Below are positions 35,278 to 44,219 of a stretch of 64,000 nt of DNA, piece by piece. The DNA comes from Pedobacter glucosidilyticus (GTDB lineage: Bacteria; Bacteroidota; Bacteroidia; Sphingobacteriales; Sphingobacteriaceae). The DNA lies in contig NZ_DLHN01000021.1 in the NCBI RefSeq assembly GCF_002483235.1, positions 261,665-325,664 of the forward strand. The letters are read 5' to 3'. The notes beneath the pieces are model-generated. The model did no database searches and had not been told where the DNA came from. It saw only the letters and a list, made by a program, of their open reading frames with translations. Position 1 is the first letter of the stretch. Every line of letters begins with the position of its first letter. A program made the position numbers and the translations under genes.

Positions 35278-35901
35278 CTATTCTCCTAAAAACTTAAGCT
35301 TTATAGCGGGATAATTTTTTGAAGCTTCTACAGTATTCATAAAGTTAATCAGATGATCTTCAAGCCTTTTTGTTAAATTTTCATCAGTAATTTTTCCTTC
35401 TGGTGAAAATGCTTCGTGTGCTTTTGATAATGAAAACATAGCTGGAAAAATATGTACACCCAGTTTTTCTAAAGGAATTCTTAACGACCAAAGTCCGTGA
35501 TTTCCTCCTGCCATACCGGGCGAAGCAGACATCAGCAAACCATGCTGTTGCTGAAAGGGTTGGGGTCTAAACCGTGAAACCCAATCTATAGAATTTTTTA
35601 GTAAGCCTGGTATAGAACCATTGTATTCTGGCGAAGAAATGATAAAAGCATCATTTGCTAAAATACGTTTTCTAAATTCTTTCGCCCCGGTAGGATGGAA
35701 ATCATTCACTTCTAAATCTTGATTAAAAGATGGGCAATCAAACTCACTCATGTTGGCATAGTCAACTATCCCACCATTTTTTGTGATGACCTCTGCAGCT
35801 AATTTAATCAATCGCGTATTCAATGAATCAGCTCTTAGTGATGCCGAAAAAACAAGAAAACGTAGGGGTTCTTGCTGATTATTTTTTTGTTGCTCTTTCA
35901 T
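35278..35901 (-). CDS. NADPH-dependent FMN reductase
   Basis: A 207-residue flavodoxin-like reductase. The FMN phosphate loop is in VFSASLRADSLNTRL and the isoalloxazine contact in SSPEYNGSIPGLLKNSIDWVSR, both characteristic of the NADPH-dependent FMN reductase (SsuE/ChrR-like) family. It can reduce quinones, chromate or azo compounds in vitro; the natural role is often protection from oxidative stress. Last gene of the pirin-OsmC-VOC-reductase operon, 5 bases after the VOC gene. Confidence 0.9.
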   Translation of the reverse strand: MKEQQKNNQQEPLRFLVFSASLRADSLNTRLIKLAAEVITKNGGIVDYANMSEFDCPSFNQDLEVNDFHPTGAKEFRKRILANDAFIISSPEYNGSIPGLLKNSIDWVSRFRPQPFQQQHGLLMSASPGMAGGNHGLWSLRIPLEKLGVHIFPAMFSLSKAHEAFSPEGKITDENLTKRLEDHLINFMNTVEASKNYPAIKLKFLGE

Positions 35902-35906
35902 TTATT

Positions 35907-36398
35907 TTAATCCATTGCTTTCAATAAATCTTGTAAATCAAGAAATTTGGTAAACATATCTAAAGAACCATCATTTTTCTTTGGCCACATTTCCTCAGGT
36001 TTATCCCAATACAATTCAACACCGTTTCCATCTGGGTCGTCAAGATAAATAGCTTCAGATACACCATGGTCGCTGGCACCAGTTAAAGGATAATAAGCTT
36101 TACGCAACCTGTCGTAAATGATTGCAAGATCTTTTCTGGTAGGATACAAAATAGCCGTATGGTATAAGCCTACACCTTCTTTAGCCGCAGGCGGAAAACC
36201 TTTACTTTGCCAGGTATTTAAACCAATATGATGATGATAACCACCTGCAGAAATAAATGCAGCCTGGTTGCCATACATCATCGTAACTTCAAAGCCTAGT
36301 AAATCTCGATAAAACTCGAGCGATCGATCTAAGTCTGCTACTTTAAGGTGCACATGCCCAATACGTGTTTGCTTTGGTATTTTATAAGTGTTTGTCAT
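35907..36398 (-). CDS. VOC-family (glyoxalase/extradiol dioxygenase-like) protein
   Basis: A 163-residue metal-binding protein of the vicinal oxygen chelate fold, with two beta-alpha-beta-beta-beta modules. The pattern IGHVHLKVADLDRSLEFYRDLLGFEV, the metal ligands in HHHIGLNTW and the C-terminal DPDGNGVELYWDKP fit CatE-like catechol dioxygenase relatives. Whether it is a dioxygenase or a glyoxalase is not decided by the sequence. The ATG overlaps the OsmC stop by 4 bases, so it is translated from the same message. Confidence 0.88.
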   Translation of the reverse strand: MTNTYKIPKQTRIGHVHLKVADLDRSLEFYRDLLGFEVTMMYGNQAAFISAGGYHHHIGLNTWQSKGFPPAAKEGVGLYHTAILYPTRKDLAIIYDRLRKAYYPLTGASDHGVSEAIYLDDPDGNGVELYWDKPEEMWPKKNDGSLDMFTKFLDLQDLLKAMD

Positions 36399-36790
36399 AC
36401 TAATTGCGAATTAATTTCAATAGGATTACTCATCATTTTATGGATAGGGCAGGCATTAGCAACAGCAAGTAACCTACTTTTTTGCGTTTCATCAAGCTTC
36501 CCAATAAACGTTAAATCTCTATTTATCAATGTTTTATTTTCTGATGGAACAAAAGTTAAAGTTATACTAACTTTTGCTTCCTCCAAATCCCAACCTTTAC
36601 GGTCTGCATACATTTTTACAGTAGCACTGGTACAAGCCGCTAAAGCAGAGGCCAAAAGTTCTTTTGGCGAAAAGCCTAAATTCTTTCCACCCATTTCTAA
36701 CGGCTCGTCTGCAATAACTACAAGACCTGATGGTGATTGAATTTCCACCCTATAGTTTTCGATTTTGATGCTGGATATTATTTGAGTCAT
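36395..36790 (-). CDS. OsmC-family peroxiredoxin
   Basis: A 131-residue protein starting at ATG 36790 (MTQIISSIKI). It has the OsmC/Ohr fold with two redox Cys, one in ELLASALAACTSATVKMYA and one in AVANACPIHKMM, which together reduce organic hydroperoxides. The position suggests that it protects against reactive by-products handled by the neighbouring VOC and FMN-reductase enzymes. It starts 4 bases after the pirin stop. Confidence 0.9.
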   Translation of the reverse strand: MTQIISSIKIENYRVEIQSPSGLVVIADEPLEMGGKNLGFSPKELLASALAACTSATVKMYADRKGWDLEEAKVSITLTFVPSENKTLINRDLTFIGKLDETQKSRLLAVANACPIHKMMSNPIEINSQLV

Positions 36791-36794
36791 CTGA

Positions 36795-37679
36795 TTATTT
36801 TTTATGTAAAGATGGGTAAGGAATAAATGCTGCTTCATCTCCTTTTATTTTAGGAAATGTTTGTGTTTTCCATTTATGCTTGGCTTCCTCAATAAGTTCT
36901 TTACTTGTCGATACAAAATTCCAATCAATAAAACGCTCTTCCGGAAAAGCCTCACCACCAAAAATGTATATCGTACTATTAGGCATCATGGTAAAGGCGC
37001 ATAAAGTGCTGTCTTTGGCAACCAGCATTTGTTTTGATTCAAACACATTTTCATCATGCACTATGCTACCCTCAAGAATATATAAACCGGATTCGCCATA
37101 TAAATGTTGCCCAATATTTACCACTTGTTTGGTGCTACTTTTTATTTCAAGCATAAAGAGCTTACTGTAGACCGGTACAGATGATTTCCTTCCAAAAGCT
37201 TCGCCTGCAATAAGTTTAAATTGAAGATCACCTTCTTCCCATGTTGGAATTTGCTCTTGATTGATGTGAAAAAACTCTGGTTCCATTTGCTCTAGCGCTT
37301 TGGGTAATGCCACCCAAATTTGTAAGCCATGCATCATTTTGTCAGAATGCCTCAGATAATCAGGTGTACGTTCAGAATGTACAATTCCTTTTCCAGCCGT
37401 CATCCAATTTACGGCACCTGGTTTTATTTCTACTTCGTTGCCTAATGTATCCCGATGCATAATGCTGCCTTCAAACAAAAAAGTAAGAGTAGAAAGCCCA
37501 ATATGAGGATGCGGCAATACATCAAAATTGTCTCGTTCGCTTAACTTTACAGGGCCCATGTGGTCAATATAAATAAACGGACCTACCATCCGTTTTTGTC
37601 TAAATGGTAACAAACGCCCAACCATAAACTTACCAATATTAGCCGCTCTTTCTTCTATAATCAGATTGATATTTGACAT
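36795..37679 (-). CDS. Pirin-family protein
   Basis: A bicupin of 294 residues. The N-terminal cupin has the pirin metal-site pattern VGPFIYIDHMGP, DVLPHPHIGLSTLTFLFEG and the His/Glu ligands near GIVHSE; the C-terminal cupin (about 170-285) is less conserved. Bacterial pirins can act as quercetinase-like dioxygenases or as regulators. First gene of a four-gene operon with OsmC, VOC and FMN reductase, which fits a role in quinone or oxidative stress. Confidence 0.9.
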   Translation of the reverse strand: MSNINLIIEERAANIGKFMVGRLLPFRQKRMVGPFIYIDHMGPVKLSERDNFDVLPHPHIGLSTLTFLFEGSIMHRDTLGNEVEIKPGAVNWMTAGKGIVHSERTPDYLRHSDKMMHGLQIWVALPKALEQMEPEFFHINQEQIPTWEEGDLQFKLIAGEAFGRKSSVPVYSKLFMLEIKSSTKQVVNIGQHLYGESGLYILEGSIVHDENVFESKQMLVAKDSTLCAFTMMPNSTIYIFGGEAFPEERFIDWNFVSTSKELIEEAKHKWKTQTFPKIKGDEAAFIPYPSLHKK

Positions 37680-38056
37680 GATACTTTCAATTAAAATTAA
37701 CTTTTCCTATTTAATTTTACTCTCGTCCGTTTTTTTAAAGAATCTCCATGTTTTTAATTTCATACATCAAATAATTTAATGAAAATTTTCTTAATCTTAA
37801 AAACAGATACTTATGATGATAAAAATACATAAATAAGCGTAGAGTAAATCATTAAAAACGGCAGGTTTTAAACGCTTCAAACTTCTTGTTCCAAACAAAT
37901 TGATTTTATAGAATATAGCATTTTATTAGCCTATGCAAAATATCCATGTTTATACCTGCTGAGGTACAAGAAACTTTCATCCTTTCTCTTTTTTCCTTCC
38001 TCTTTTCTCCTTCCTCTTTTCTTCTTCCTCCTTTCTCCTTTCTCTTTTTTAATTAG
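37680..38056. other. Gene-free region with a polypyrimidine tract
   Basis: No coding frame is supported. AT-rich DNA upstream of the pirin gene leads into a 73-base C/T-only tract (37978-38050) of repeated CTTTCTCCTTCCTCTTTT words. A tract of this sort can form triplex DNA and is prone to length change. It directly adjoins copy B of the GC-rich element. Confidence 0.7.
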
Positions 38057-38186
38057 AAAAGCACTTCTGTTACTACTATCTCCCGCCAGTCCGGTGCTCT
38101 GCTTTACTCCTCGTCCATTTTCCGCAAAAGCTCCAAATGTCCTGTGGGGTATCGCTGCCGCCCCGGTTTAGCTAGGGTGGGGCTGG
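38057..38186 (-). repeat. GC-rich dispersed element, copy B (possible small RNA gene)
   Basis: On the minus strand this reads almost the same as copy A at 21269-21404: GGGG...CCCC hairpin, TTTTGCGGAAAATGGACGAG, then GCACCGGACT. The core is 38186-38088. The downstream segment contains GCACTTCT/AGAAGTGC-like and T-rich sequence (to 38057), which differs from copy A but keeps the GCTTTT end. It lies just downstream of dnaE2. Confidence 0.65.
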
Positions 38187-38242
38187 TGCATGTGGCTTGC
38201 AATACCTTTTTAAAACATAAATAGACGATATAAAATTTTATC

Positions 38243-41200
38243 TTATCTAAAATTCCTTCCCTTACTAAAAGGAATTTGTTGTGCTGTTATAGCGTTTTGG
38301 GCTTGCTTTTCAATTGCATGAACTTCCTGATTAGTTGCTCTTTTTAAATTTGCATCGTCATCCTGTAAACCCCTAAGCAACCCGTTCAGATTAAAGCAGC
38401 GTTGTACAATAACATGTAATACTTGTCCCTCACGCTGCAATTTACCTTCTACCATCAGCAAACGAGCAGTTAGCAATACTTTACGGTATTGTTCAAAAAG
38501 ATTTTCAAAGATAACGAGGTTGGCAAAGCCAAACTCATCTTCTATAGTAACAAAGCAAACCCCTTTGGCAGTGCCTGGACGTTGTCTTACCAATACCAGT
38601 CCGGCAATTTTAAACAAAGTCCCGTTTTTCAAATCCTGCATAGCTAAAGTACTGCATACCCCTAACATATCCAGTTGCCCTCTGATAAAGCTTAGCGGAT
38701 GCGCTTTAATAGATAAGGCAGTACTTGCATAATCCTCTACCACATGCTGTGCCGCAGTCATTAAAGGCAAACTATATTGATGATCTGTAGCATCTGTTGA
38801 AGCTTGCGTTGCAAATAAAGCAATGGGTTTATCTGTAAGCGCAGTAATTTCCCATAAAGCTTGCCTACGGTCCAAACCTAAAGAAGTAAAAGCATCAGCA
38901 TCTGCCAGCCTTTCCAATGTACTTTGCGAGATACCCGCATGACTAAGCTCCAAAATATGCTCGTAAGGTCTTGTCCTCGCAGCTATCAAAATTTCAATTT
39001 CTTCTTGTCTGATACCTTTTATCTGCCTAAACCCCAAACGTAAAGCTTTATAGGCTCCTGCTTGTTCCTCCAGCGTATTATCCCAATAAGAATAGTTTAC
39101 ATCAATAGCTCTTACCTGTACACCATGTTTGCGGGCATCAATTACCAATTGTGCAGGTTGATAAAAGCCCATAGGTAAACTATTTAGTAAAGCGGCAGCA
39201 AAAACATCAGGGTAAAAGCATTTTAGCCAACAAGAAACATACACCAACAGGGCAAAGCTAGCTGCATGACTTTCAGGAAATCCATAGCTGCCAAAGCCTT
39301 CCAGTTGCTTAAATATACGTTCTGCAAAATCTTGGCTATAGCCATTAGCCAGCATGCCTTTTACCAGTTTTTCTTGAAACTGGTTTACCATGCCCTTCAT
39401 CTTAAAAGTAGCCATACTACGACGTAAAGCATCTGCTTCTGCTGGACTAAAGCCAGCAGCTACAATAGCAATCTTCATGGCTTGCTCTTGAAAAAGTGGT
39501 ACACCCAACGTACGCCCTAAAATATCTTCTAACTCCTTAGAAGGATAATCCACAGCTTCCTCACCATTACGCCTACGGATATAAGGATGCACCATGTCTC
39601 CCTGTATAGGTCCTGGTCTTACAATAGCCACCTCAATCACCAAATCATAAAAGCATTTAGGCTTTAAACGTGGTAACATAGCTTGTTGCGCCCTGCTCTC
39701 TATCTGGAAAACACCAATGGTATCCGCTTGGCAAATCATGTCGTAAACCTTAGGGTCATCTTGCGGTATATTGGCCAGCGTAAAATTTAAATCGTAATGT
39801 TGTTTCGCTAAATCAAAAGCTTTACGTATACAGGTAAGCATACCCAAACCTAATATATCAATCTTTAAAAAACCTAAAGCATCAATATCATCTTTGTTCC
39901 ACTCTATATTGGTTCTGCCCGGCATTCGGGCATTCAGAATTGGGCATAAATCGCTCAGCTTACCCTGCGTAATCACAAAACCTCCCGTATGCTGCCCTAG
40001 TTGTCGGGGAAAGCCCATCATTTGTGCAGTTAGATGTAGCACTTTTTTTAAATGCGCATCCTTAGGGTTTAGACCTTGTTCTTGTAAACGCTCTTCATCA
40101 AACCAATCTTTGCTAAAATACCCTATACAAGAAGAAAGCTTATTCACCATATCTACCGATAAGCCCATAGCCCTGCCCACATCCCTAACTGCACCTTTTT
40201 GGTGTAGCTGTGTTACAGTGGCTACAATAGCAGCCCGGTCTCTGCCATATTTGTTATAAATGTATTGGATAACCTCCTCGCGTCGCTCATGCTCAAAATC
40301 CACATCAATATCTGGAGGCTCATTACGGGCCGAAGAAATAAAGCGCTCAAACAACAAATCGAATTTTGTAGGGTCTACTGCTGTAATACCCAAACAGTAG
40401 CAAACGGTAGAATTTGCGGCAGAACCACGTCCTTGACATAAAATACCTTTACTTCTGGCGTAGTTTACAATATCATAAACCGTTAAAAAATAAGCAGCAT
40501 AGTTCATCTCTTCCATAAAAGCAAGCTCATAATCAATAGCCGCTGATATTTTGGGTGGTATACCTGCGGGGTAACGTTCTGCAGCACCTTTCCATGCCAA
40601 ATAAGTCAGTTCTTGTTGTGGGCTACGTCCATCGGTAGTAATCTCTTCCGGATAAACGTATTCAAGATCATCCAAAGAAAAAGTACAGCGTTCTGCTAGG
40701 CGTTGCGTGTTGGCAATAGCTTCTGGGTACTGCCTAAATAGCCTTTCCATCTCTGCTATAGGTTTCAGGTGTCTTTCTGCATTGGCATATAGGCGGTAGC
40801 CGGCTTCATAAATGGTACATTTCTCCCTTACACAAGTTAGTATATCCTGCAACTCTCTTCTTCCTACATCGTGGTAATAAACATCATTGGTAGCCAATAA
40901 AGGCATATCAAAACGTTCAGCAAGCTGCACCAAACGGTAAAGCCTTTTTTGATCATCACCTTGGTAATACTTGCTCGTGGCTAAGTATAAATAGCTGCCC
41001 AATTGTTCACGGTAAACCTGTAATTGTTTTACAAACACTGTTTCAAAATCAAATTGGGCATTTAAAACAGCCGGAGCCAACAATGCAAAATAAATCCCTT
41101 CTGCGTATGCCCATACATCAGCCTGATACAAATGGCATTCGCCTTTCTCTGCCCTTAAGTTCCCTAAAGATAGCAGTGCAGATAAACGCCCATAAGCAGC

Positions 41201-41449
41201 TTGGTTTGTAGGGTAAGCCAATAAAGAAGGGCCATCCAACAAATCTAACCTACAAGCAGGTATCAACGTCAAGGCAGTACCTCTAGCAGCCGTATGCGCC
41301 TTTACAATGCCCGCCAAGGTGTTACGGTCTGTAATAGCCAGTTTGCTATAGCCCAATGCCAAAGCCTGCTCAACAAATTCCTCCGGGTGCGATGCGCCAC
41401 GTAAAAAACTAAAATTACTGGTTACCTGTAACTCTGTATAGCCCATCAA
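38243..41449 (-). CDS. dnaE2: Error-prone DNA polymerase III alpha subunit (DnaE2/ImuC)
   Basis: The catalytic subunit of the damage-induced mutasome. The 1068-residue C-family polymerase has an N-terminal PHP domain (about 1-200, YTELQVTSNFSFLRGASHPEE), the palm with the catalytic Asp pair in PPDIDVDFEHERREEV, and thumb/finger regions with QGRGSAANS and SYGFPESHAASFALLVYVSCWLK. A helix-hairpin-helix part and a C-terminal OB fold follow (FATLVIFE-like strands). Length and order match DnaE2, which is shorter than DnaE1. Third gene after imuA and imuB, so it shares their promoter and putative operator. Confidence 0.95.
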   Translation of the reverse strand: MMGYTELQVTSNFSFLRGASHPEEFVEQALALGYSKLAITDRNTLAGIVKAHTAARGTALTLIPACRLDLLDGPSLLAYPTNQAAYGRLSALLSLGNLRAEKGECHLYQADVWAYAEGIYFALLAPAVLNAQFDFETVFVKQLQVYREQLGSYLYLATSKYYQGDDQKRLYRLVQLAERFDMPLLATNDVYYHDVGRRELQDILTCVREKCTIYEAGYRLYANAERHLKPIAEMERLFRQYPEAIANTQRLAERCTFSLDDLEYVYPEEITTDGRSPQQELTYLAWKGAAERYPAGIPPKISAAIDYELAFMEEMNYAAYFLTVYDIVNYARSKGILCQGRGSAANSTVCYCLGITAVDPTKFDLLFERFISSARNEPPDIDVDFEHERREEVIQYIYNKYGRDRAAIVATVTQLHQKGAVRDVGRAMGLSVDMVNKLSSCIGYFSKDWFDEERLQEQGLNPKDAHLKKVLHLTAQMMGFPRQLGQHTGGFVITQGKLSDLCPILNARMPGRTNIEWNKDDIDALGFLKIDILGLGMLTCIRKAFDLAKQHYDLNFTLANIPQDDPKVYDMICQADTIGVFQIESRAQQAMLPRLKPKCFYDLVIEVAIVRPGPIQGDMVHPYIRRRNGEEAVDYPSKELEDILGRTLGVPLFQEQAMKIAIVAAGFSPAEADALRRSMATFKMKGMVNQFQEKLVKGMLANGYSQDFAERIFKQLEGFGSYGFPESHAASFALLVYVSCWLKCFYPDVFAAALLNSLPMGFYQPAQLVIDARKHGVQVRAIDVNYSYWDNTLEEQAGAYKALRLGFRQIKGIRQEEIEILIAARTRPYEHILELSHAGISQSTLERLADADAFTSLGLDRRQALWEITALTDKPIALFATQASTDATDHQYSLPLMTAAQHVVEDYASTALSIKAHPLSFIRGQLDMLGVCSTLAMQDLKNGTLFKIAGLVLVRQRPGTAKGVCFVTIEDEFGFANLVIFENLFEQYRKVLLTARLLMVEGKLQREGQVLHVIVQRCFNLNGLLRGLQDDDANLKRATNQEVHAIEKQAQNAITAQQIPFSKGRNFR

Positions 41450-41455
41450 TCCTCC

Positions 41456-42958
41456 TTAAGCAAAATAGCCATGTAAAAACCATTGCACCTGTTGCGCTAC
41501 GTCATAATGCCCCAATCTAAATATCCAATAGCGCTTTCCGTTTTGGTCTTCTACCTGATAATAATCCCGGTGTTCTCCGGCTTCCAACCACCATTCCCGT
41601 TCTATTCTCTCAGGCCCATCAGCCTTACTAATCTGGTGTAGTTCGCCATTCAGCTTAAAAAGCATAGGCGGATAATCGGGTATCGGAGCAGATACCTCTA
41701 TCGGTAGTGGCCTAGCTATCAAGTGTATGGGTCTGGGGCGCAAAAGTTGCCATTGCACCAACTCCTCATCCCTTAAATCTGATGCTGTTTTAACAGAGCG
41801 TTCTGGCCAATAATGTTGCTGTGGTAGGTAGCGTTGTATAGCATTTCTACCCATTCTTACCGCCAAACGGTCCAATAACTCGCTTAAAGCTTGCAAGCCC
41901 TGGTCGGCATCCTGTATCCATAGCCTTTCCTGTTTAGCTTCCAAATCTTCTACCGCTACTGCATCCAAAACAAATAGCTCAATTCCTAAACCTGGTCTAA
42001 GTTCTGCAATGCGTAACGCATAAAGTTTCAATAAATGCACTACATGAACAGTAGCCTGATGCGTACCTATATGCAATTGCTGTAACTTACCATCTACCCT
42101 GTAGCAGCTCAACGTTGCCTTTCTTATCCCTTTACCTTCTTTATCTAAACGATAACATAAGGCTTCCAGTAAACGCTCTATAGCTATCGCTATAGCTTTT
42201 GCCGTACGTAATGGCTCTAAACAGGGCAAACGCTCTTGATAAGGCACTTGCTCTTTCAAAGCCATAAAGGGCTCTGCTACAGTGCCAAGGGCTTTCCCTA
42301 GTTTCAATAAAAAATCTTCTCCAAAACGTCTGCGTAATACCTGCCTGCTGATATTTAAAACGCTAGCTATGTTCTTAAATCCTAGCTTATAAAAACGTTG
42401 TAATAAGTTTTCTTCCAGTCTTAAAGCAGACAAAGGTAAGCCAGCTAAGGCATGGCTGTGTTGCCCCGGTGCAATAACCATAGCTGTATCAGCAAAATGT
42501 GCTACTGCCCATGCCGCAGCCTGTGTATCTGCTATTGCTGCTTTTAGCTCATAGCCCTTTTCTTTCAATATGTTTAGCAAAGCTTGTATATAAGCTTGCT
42601 CGCCACCCCATAAATGGCTACAACCTGTTATGTTTAGCATCATGCTGTCTGGTGGGTTGATGGCAACTTGCGGACTGTAACCTATGCACCAATGCCCAAT
42701 AGCGGTTAATAGTCTTTCTTCTTTACCCGCTTGGTAATCTACTAAACCCAACTCTGGTACCAATGCCTGTGCATCTGCAACATGGCAACCCGGTTTAATA
42801 CCTGCTGCTACAGCTTCAGCATTTACAGCATGTACTACCCGTCGCCCTTGTTCTGGCTTCACTATAGCCAAAGGCCCTTTTGCTAAATTGGGCTTCCGCA
42901 CATACAATTGGTTTGCCAGCAGGTAGGGGAAGTATAAACATAAAAATCTGCTTGCCAT
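41456..42958 (-). CDS. imuB: ImuB, Y-family polymerase-like mutasome protein
   Basis: A 500-residue protein with the Y-polymerase fold but without the normal catalytic acids: the N-terminus reads RFLCLYFPYLLANQL where active Y polymerases have an Asp, as is typical of ImuB. It links ImuA and DnaE2 to the beta clamp at lesions. Palm and little-finger-like regions (about 1-370) are followed by an RBP domain rich in RPRPIHLIARPLPIEV. The gene starts 1 base after imuA and ends 6 bases before dnaE2. Confidence 0.92.
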   Translation of the reverse strand: MASRFLCLYFPYLLANQLYVRKPNLAKGPLAIVKPEQGRRVVHAVNAEAVAAGIKPGCHVADAQALVPELGLVDYQAGKEERLLTAIGHWCIGYSPQVAINPPDSMMLNITGCSHLWGGEQAYIQALLNILKEKGYELKAAIADTQAAAWAVAHFADTAMVIAPGQHSHALAGLPLSALRLEENLLQRFYKLGFKNIASVLNISRQVLRRRFGEDFLLKLGKALGTVAEPFMALKEQVPYQERLPCLEPLRTAKAIAIAIERLLEALCYRLDKEGKGIRKATLSCYRVDGKLQQLHIGTHQATVHVVHLLKLYALRIAELRPGLGIELFVLDAVAVEDLEAKQERLWIQDADQGLQALSELLDRLAVRMGRNAIQRYLPQQHYWPERSVKTASDLRDEELVQWQLLRPRPIHLIARPLPIEVSAPIPDYPPMLFKLNGELHQISKADGPERIEREWWLEAGEHRDYYQVEDQNGKRYWIFRLGHYDVAQQVQWFLHGYFA

Positions 42959-42959
42959 A

Positions 42960-43700
42960 TCATCCGGTTTTCAATATGATAGCCTCCTTAACTTTTACAG
43001 CTTTCTTTTCCAGTACCTTAAAAGCCTGTGCCTCCCACATCACTTCCCAACGGCCTGGTTTACCATTTCTTACTTTTAGCAAATCCACTTGCCAATGGGG
43101 GTGGCCTACGCCGGGCAAGCCATTTTCTGCAATGCTGGGTAAAGGGCTTATCTGCCAGCGGGCAGCAGCCATGGTAGTACTTAAGCCTTTGGCTTGTGTA
43201 CGTAATATAAAACCGGTAACACCGCTTTTCTCTACCGCTAATTGTAATCTTCTGGAAATAACCATATCCAAAGTACCTATCTCTACCACTACAGCAGCAA
43301 TACCTTCACATTTCAAAGCTTCTTCACAAGCCCATAAAATATCTTTACTATGTTTCAGGTGTAAGAAAATTACCCTACTAGGGTCTGCACCAAAAGCAGC
43401 CAGAGCAGGCGGGAACAGCTCATGTTGCTCAGCTATCCATATACAAGCATGCCCTTTCCGCATCAGTTGTTGTAATATACCTGCAATAAAACCCTGTGTA
43501 GCTGCGGCATGTTCTGGCACAAAGTTTAAAAACTCATGTAAAGCACCCACCGGAAAAATGCTATTGGGGAAAGCCTTTGCTATAGCTTCTAAACCTCTTA
43601 TACAGTCTTGCCCATGCAAAGCTGGTTTAAGCCCCTGCATGTGCCATATTTGCGCTTGCAAATGTGCTATCTGCTCTTTTTTTGCTGTTGCTGCTCCCAT
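42960..43700 (-). CDS. imuA: ImuA-like RecA-fold mutasome protein
   Basis: A 246-residue protein of the ImuA/SulA-like group, a RecA-related fold with a degenerate nucleotide-binding site (FPVGALHEFL marks the conserved start of the core; no intact GxxxxGK is present). ImuA binds RecA and ImuB and is needed for induced mutagenesis. First gene of the imuA-imuB-dnaE2 operon. The promoter immediately upstream contains the operator-like inverted repeat at 43769-43789. Confidence 0.88.
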   Translation of the reverse strand: MGAATAKKEQIAHLQAQIWHMQGLKPALHGQDCIRGLEAIAKAFPNSIFPVGALHEFLNFVPEHAAATQGFIAGILQQLMRKGHACIWIAEQHELFPPALAAFGADPSRVIFLHLKHSKDILWACEEALKCEGIAAVVVEIGTLDMVISRRLQLAVEKSGVTGFILRTQAKGLSTTMAAARWQISPLPSIAENGLPGVGHPHWQVDLLKVRNGKPGRWEVMWEAQAFKVLEKKAVKVKEAIILKTG

Positions 43701-43761
43701 ATTACGTTTAACTAATCTCTATTTTCTTTTCTGCTGGCTTGCTGCCTAAAGGAATGGAATA

Positions 43762-43794
43762 CAAATTTAATGCTAAAAATATTAGCATTCCAAA
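43762..43794 (-). promoter_or_regulatory. imuA promoter with embedded operator (site 2)
   Basis: On the minus strand, TTTG (43794-43791) and TAAATTTG (43769-43762) form a consensus -33/-7 pair with a 21-base spacer. The spacer is almost wholly filled by AATGCTAA-AAATA-TTAGCATT (43769-43789), a perfect 8-bp-arm inverted repeat of the same form as site 1 at 24949-24969. A repressor bound here would block RNA polymerase. Confidence 0.78.
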
Positions 43795-44161
43795 TACTAT
43801 GTAAAGAATATTTTTAGACATGCGATTGTACTACCTAAGGAAGTATTGGAAGCTAAAGTTTGGCTAAGGTTCACTTATCTTTTAAATAAAAGCTTATGAT
43901 GTGGTTTAAGCCTTCATAAATAGTTATTTCAGATACCTAATACATATAAATGCTAGGAATGAGTTTGAATTAGAAAACAACATAGCTCAGAATAAAGAAG
44001 ATGTACTTACTTATAATGTTGGATGACAAAATGTTTTTGTCAAAAAAATATTAAATTTCATTAAAAAATTGAGTAACCACAACATCAAGCCTTAACTAGT
44101 TAAAAAATATACACAGATAAACTAAAAGAGTGACCTTTTTTTGTAATCTTAGAAGAGTGTC
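43795..44161. other. Gene-free region between imuA and the defence island
   Basis: About 370 AT-rich bases with no convincing coding frame. It separates the divergent imuA and DUF262 promoters and marks the left edge of the defence island. No att-like direct repeats were recognised. Confidence 0.5.
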
Positions 44162-44194
44162 TTTGAACAATGGCTAAATTAAATAATATATTTG
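44162..44194 (+). promoter_or_regulatory. Promoter of the DUF262/ATPase/type III R-M operon
   Basis: TTTG (44162-44165) and TATATTTG (44187-44194) with a 21-base spacer are an exact match to the Bacteroidota promoter pattern, 26 bases before the first start codon of the operon. Confidence 0.72.
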
Positions 44195-44219
44195 TTATCT
44201 TTTTAAACAAGAATTTTAA

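Noticed and set aside
36348..36740. Open frame of 130 codons on the plus strand
   Set aside because: Antisense to the OsmC gene in the pirin operon, whose genes overlap in the usual operon fashion.
42880..43749. Long open frame (289 codons) on the plus strand opposite imuA
   Set aside because: It lies antisense to imuA, which has family motifs, correct operon spacing and a promoter; the plus-strand product is rich in Cys, Ser and Ala without any recognisable domain.
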